From the NCBI GenBank assembly GCA_037074705.1, contig CM073591.1, positions 181,003,432 to 181,067,431 of the forward strand: a DNA stretch of 64,000 bases, written 5' to 3'. Every line of letters begins with the position of its first letter. Position 1 is the first letter of the stretch. Below, piece by piece: positions 60,701 to 64,000 of this stretch. Under the pieces are notes generated by a model. It was not told the origin of the DNA, did no database searches, and was given only the letters and a program-made list of their open reading frames with translations. Made by a program: the position numbers and the translations under genes. The stretch comes from Zhengitettix transpicula. Taxonomy: Eukaryota > Arthropoda > Insecta > Orthoptera > Tetrigidae.

Positions 60701-60989
60701 AGACTATAAATATCTTTGACCCCTAAAAATATTTATCCGACTGAAATATCGACTGTTTTAGCATGTTCAAATATTTCCACCCCGTCCACCCCCGCTTCTG
60801 GGGTTGGTAGGAGCGTCTCACCCCGACAGTGTTTGTTTCCTGGTCGTAAAGAACACGTGTACGAAATTTGGTGAAATTTGCTCCACCGGTGTAGATTTGT
60901 ATAACGAACATACAAACAAACAAACATACAAACAAACATACAAACATACAAACATACAAACATACATACACTCATTTTTATTTTTAAGA
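57777..60989 (-). mobile_element. Large Helitron-like element with internal tandem arrays
   Basis: 3,213 bp. On the minus strand it begins TCTTAAAAATAAAAATGAGT (60989 downward, preceded by A) and ends GGGCACCCAGCTAG (57777, followed by T). The hairpin before the end is as in copy A. The first 1.3 kb from the 3' end is nearly identical to 4206-5556, in inverse orientation. No Rep/helicase frame is present, so it is non-autonomous. Frames inside (for example 58034-58273 + and 60425-60709 +) recur in both copies because the DNA is repeated, not because of protein selection. Confidence 0.72.
59358..60975 (-). repeat. Tandem array of about 285-base units inside the Helitron-like element
   Basis: The block ccccgacagtg recurs at 60251, 60542 and 60822 (spacings 291 and 280), with an earlier diverged copy near 59450. 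Each unit contains atatcgactgttttagcatg, a C-rich run (ccacccccgtccaccccc) and tacgaaatttggtgaaattt. The last unit ends in a caaacata-type minisatellite at 60905-60975. Confidence 0.85.
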
Positions 60990-63900
60990 TAAGATGAATA
61001 TAGCTACTAAACTATAATATTTGTTACAGAATGTTTATAACTTACTTTTTCTTCTTCTTAATTCAAGGTACGATGAAAACGGACTACAATCGGATCTGCA
61101 ACAATAAAATTTAAATATAATCAAAGTTAATAATAATAACACCAGAAATTAACAACCCGTATAATAGACATAAAACAGAAATTAATTTTGAATTAATTGA
61201 AATTAATGTTGTCCGTCAACAAAAACCAATGCTAACAATTTTATTGTTATTCCTTATTATGATTGTTTATCTACTAAATTAAAGTTGTTATTCAAAAAAC
61301 GTAATATCTCTTCATATTTGCTAGTACTATTGTTTTAAAAAAGGAAACTATTTACATAAAACGTTAATCTCAGAAATTCTCCATATTAAGACCAACAAAT
61401 TTTCTTTAAATGTTAAACCTGTCTTTTGTATTTATTATTGTTTATTAAATACTGTTAGTTAATTTATATCTTCTTTTTATTTCTCTGTAAATTGTTGTAA
61501 CTTAGCTTATATCTCTTCTGTCTGGCAATAATATTGACAAGCATAACAAACAGTTGATCGAAACGTCTACCAATTCTTTCAAATTATATTCTTTGAGATT
61601 AATTTCTGACTTATGTCTCTTATATGGGTCGTTAAATAAAATTTAAGTATTAAATTTCTTGGAATAGTTTCTCAAATAAATTTCTTAAGTAATATCTGTT
61701 GGTATATATACTATGAGATCAATACGGTGTTACATGATATGAAAAATTGAAGTCGGAACATAAGGAGTAGGGAACGGAACACTTCTTTTGTTAAGACTAT
61801 GTTGTTCTTCTTCATGGAGAAAGGGTTAAGAACGTAAGCGAATCACACGAATCCGTGCTCCATTACAGAAACGACTATGCTATATTAATGCTAGTTCATA
61901 TACTTCATGACTTTTATATTAACCAAGGTCTCATTCCAGACATAAAATTTAAATTAATATAGCAGATCGTGTTTATGGATGTAGTGTACAATTTTTTTAT
62001 CAATTTTTTATGTAAATACAATTTATCACATGAATTCATGTTAGTTCTAGCTGACTTCCAACTTCGAGAGTAGAAAATTGATTTCTATTATTCAAATGAT
62101 TTTAGGTTCTATAGGCATTCTATTGTTTGCATGGAAAGCATTACAGAAAGGCGAAAGCTGTTTCCTACTTTATCAAATAAATAGAAATGTTCGTCGTTAT
62201 GCAGCAACGATTCCAGCTTTACGGTTCGATTATTCAACAGTAAATTTCTTTTACTGAACAACTAACTTATTTTTTCCCAAACTTCATTATTCGTATTTTT
62301 TTATATTCTGCAATACATTTACATATGGAATGCTTATCCTATATTAACTGAGCATTGATTACTTGTAGTTAAGTATTATACTACTAACAAATAGAAATAG
62401 AATAGATTCGTACTCCCATCTGCACAATTTTACTTCAATATATTTTTTAAATAATATTGAAATATTGGTCATGTTAACTATATAAAAGCATAAATAAACA
62501 ATTATTTATATAATAATTCATTCAATGTGCAGATACAATTGTTTTATGCAAAAATCAGTAATAGAAACTAATTAATCAATTTTATTAAGGTTCGGAAGAT
62601 TTTTTATTTTACTCTAGTAATTATTTGAATTACCTTACTTACTCGTATGTTTACTATAACTCAGTTATGTTCCACTCTTATAAATGTATATTATGAACTC
62701 TTGTAGTATTATCAGTAATGTCATATTCCATATACCCTATAGGGAAGATGTTTTTCAAGATTCAGAATTAGTCATAAATTAAACGAAATAATTCACTACT
62801 ATTATTAATTATTATATCCTATAAATTAGATTAAAATTTGGTCATCAGTAATCATTTTTCGTAAAAGATTTATTTTAATGTAAATATAATTGCTTCAATT
62901 CATTAATTGAATGGTAGAAGTGAATAAGGAAACAGTTTTGTTATTTCTTTTTGAATTTAATATAATCTTTTAAGAACGACGTTTCCCAACTTAATTAAAG
63001 CAAACAATTAAAATGGACAAATTTCTATTTAACTGTCATTCTTTTCAGCTGTTTTTATCAGTTGTTTTTGTTTCTTCTATAAAAATTGGACATCTTTCAA
63101 CTGTTAACAGTGGCGGCTCATGAACTTTTACGAGGATAACTATGTAAAATATTAATAATACTACAACAGCGATAGTGTTACCAATATTTTGCGGCAAGTG
63201 ACTTGACCTATAATATGCAACATTTATAATTCTGTCTACATAGTTCGCAACAGTTTTTATAAGCGGAATAATAATTACGTATTTCTGACACAAAACTATT
63301 TCTCTTTCGTAAATATTTAGATAAAGTTAATTTTAGTAATAAACTCCGCATTTTGACAATATTGTATATGTTCACTGGTATAGAGCATCGAAAGGAGGCA
63401 GCTTGTAGAGTTTTACAGGGAATTCAAGAAGGTGAAACGAAATACTGGGCATGCGCATTTCTCATTCCGTTGAGAGAGAATGTGTACCATATATATATCC
63501 AGCTGACTATCGAGTGCACCGCAAGGTGGATATTTTAAATTTCTAAATCCAAGCAGAAATTCACACTGTTAAAACACAATTATTACAAAAGTTATTAATA
63601 TTAAGATAAAAACTCTTCTAAGTTTTTTACTATAGCAAATAAGCGCATATGCACCACCCACAACTGATGGCTATGTATGATGACATGTAAGCCTAAGAAT
63701 GCCCATTTTTTTTAAAAAAAACTCTCCTCCTTTACTTATTTATTGAAGAAACTTAACAAATAAGTTTAACAGTCCATATTTGAAGATTTAAAAAATTGCG
63801 AAAATCAGCGATTGAAGGTATGTAAAGTAGCCTGTTTTCTAATCTTATGATGACTTCGAGTAGATATAATTCTAACAGTATAAAATGTATGTGATATCAA

Positions 63901-64000
63901 TCAATTGATAATCTTCAAGTTGAATACCAATGACGTAAATGGTTCAATGCAGCATCGTCACAGTCTTCTACGACTATTCTTCATTAAAATGTTATAGTCA
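60990..64000. other. AT-rich stretch, nothing recognised
   Basis: No gene, repeat or RNA recognised. The small frames at 63045-63293 (-) and 63353-63538 (+) are of background composition. Confidence 0.45.

Noticed and set aside
60425..60709. 94-codon plus frame repeated at 60191-60418 and 60804-60992
   Set aside because: Product of the 285-base tandem units; repeats in step with the DNA.
59358..60975. Regularly spaced repeats resembling a CRISPR-like array
   Set aside because: Units are about 285 bases, continuous, and lie inside a eukaryotic mobile element.

Overview
The window is an AT-rich, gene-poor piece of an insect nuclear genome. I infer a polyneopteran (cockroach, termite or stick-insect type) from the very high load of degraded repeats and the long stretches without exons, but the species cannot be fixed from this sequence. 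Only one host-gene exon is securely recognised: an early coding exon of a GMC-family flavoprotein (insect glucose-dehydrogenase type) at 402-815 on the minus strand. The rest of that gene lies beyond the left edge (3' exons) and in unrecognised sequence to the right (5' exons). Four more short open segments could be exons of unknown genes (25563-25769 +, 37944-38075 +, 45247-45549 -, 49696-49896 -). None is recognised.

Nearly everything else that can be named is mobile DNA. From left to right: a 5'-truncated non-LTR retrotransposon (1001-1717); a Helitron-like element (4206-5556); relics of several Tc1/mariner transposases (6772-7225, 7600-7862, 9778-10455, 23222-23925); a cluster of long non-coding repeats with TGTAAT/ATTACA ends set in AT microsatellites (10630-14668, then 19643-20656, 22100-22989, 46455-47608); seven copies of an A-tailed short retroposon of about 500 bp, two of them full length with target-site duplications (28782-29295, 40052-40547); a tRNA-derived SINE with its duplication (28081-28309); a scattered set of foldback (palindromic) repeats; a decayed P-element/THAP9-like transposase (54189-55530); and a 3.2 kb Helitron-like element carrying internal tandem repeats (57777-60989), which is an inverted and nearly identical relative of the copy at 4206-5556.

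The genes do not form an operon or pathway. The biology here is the repeat landscape. Several families show their insertion boundaries directly: A|T target and TC...CTAG ends for the Helitron-like family, 11-13 bp duplications for three retroposons, and AT-repeat targets for the TGTAAT family. Nested insertions give relative ages, for example an A-tailed retroposon inside a Helitron-like copy at 33337-33459. Long stretches between these elements hold no coding sequence or repeat that I can recognise.
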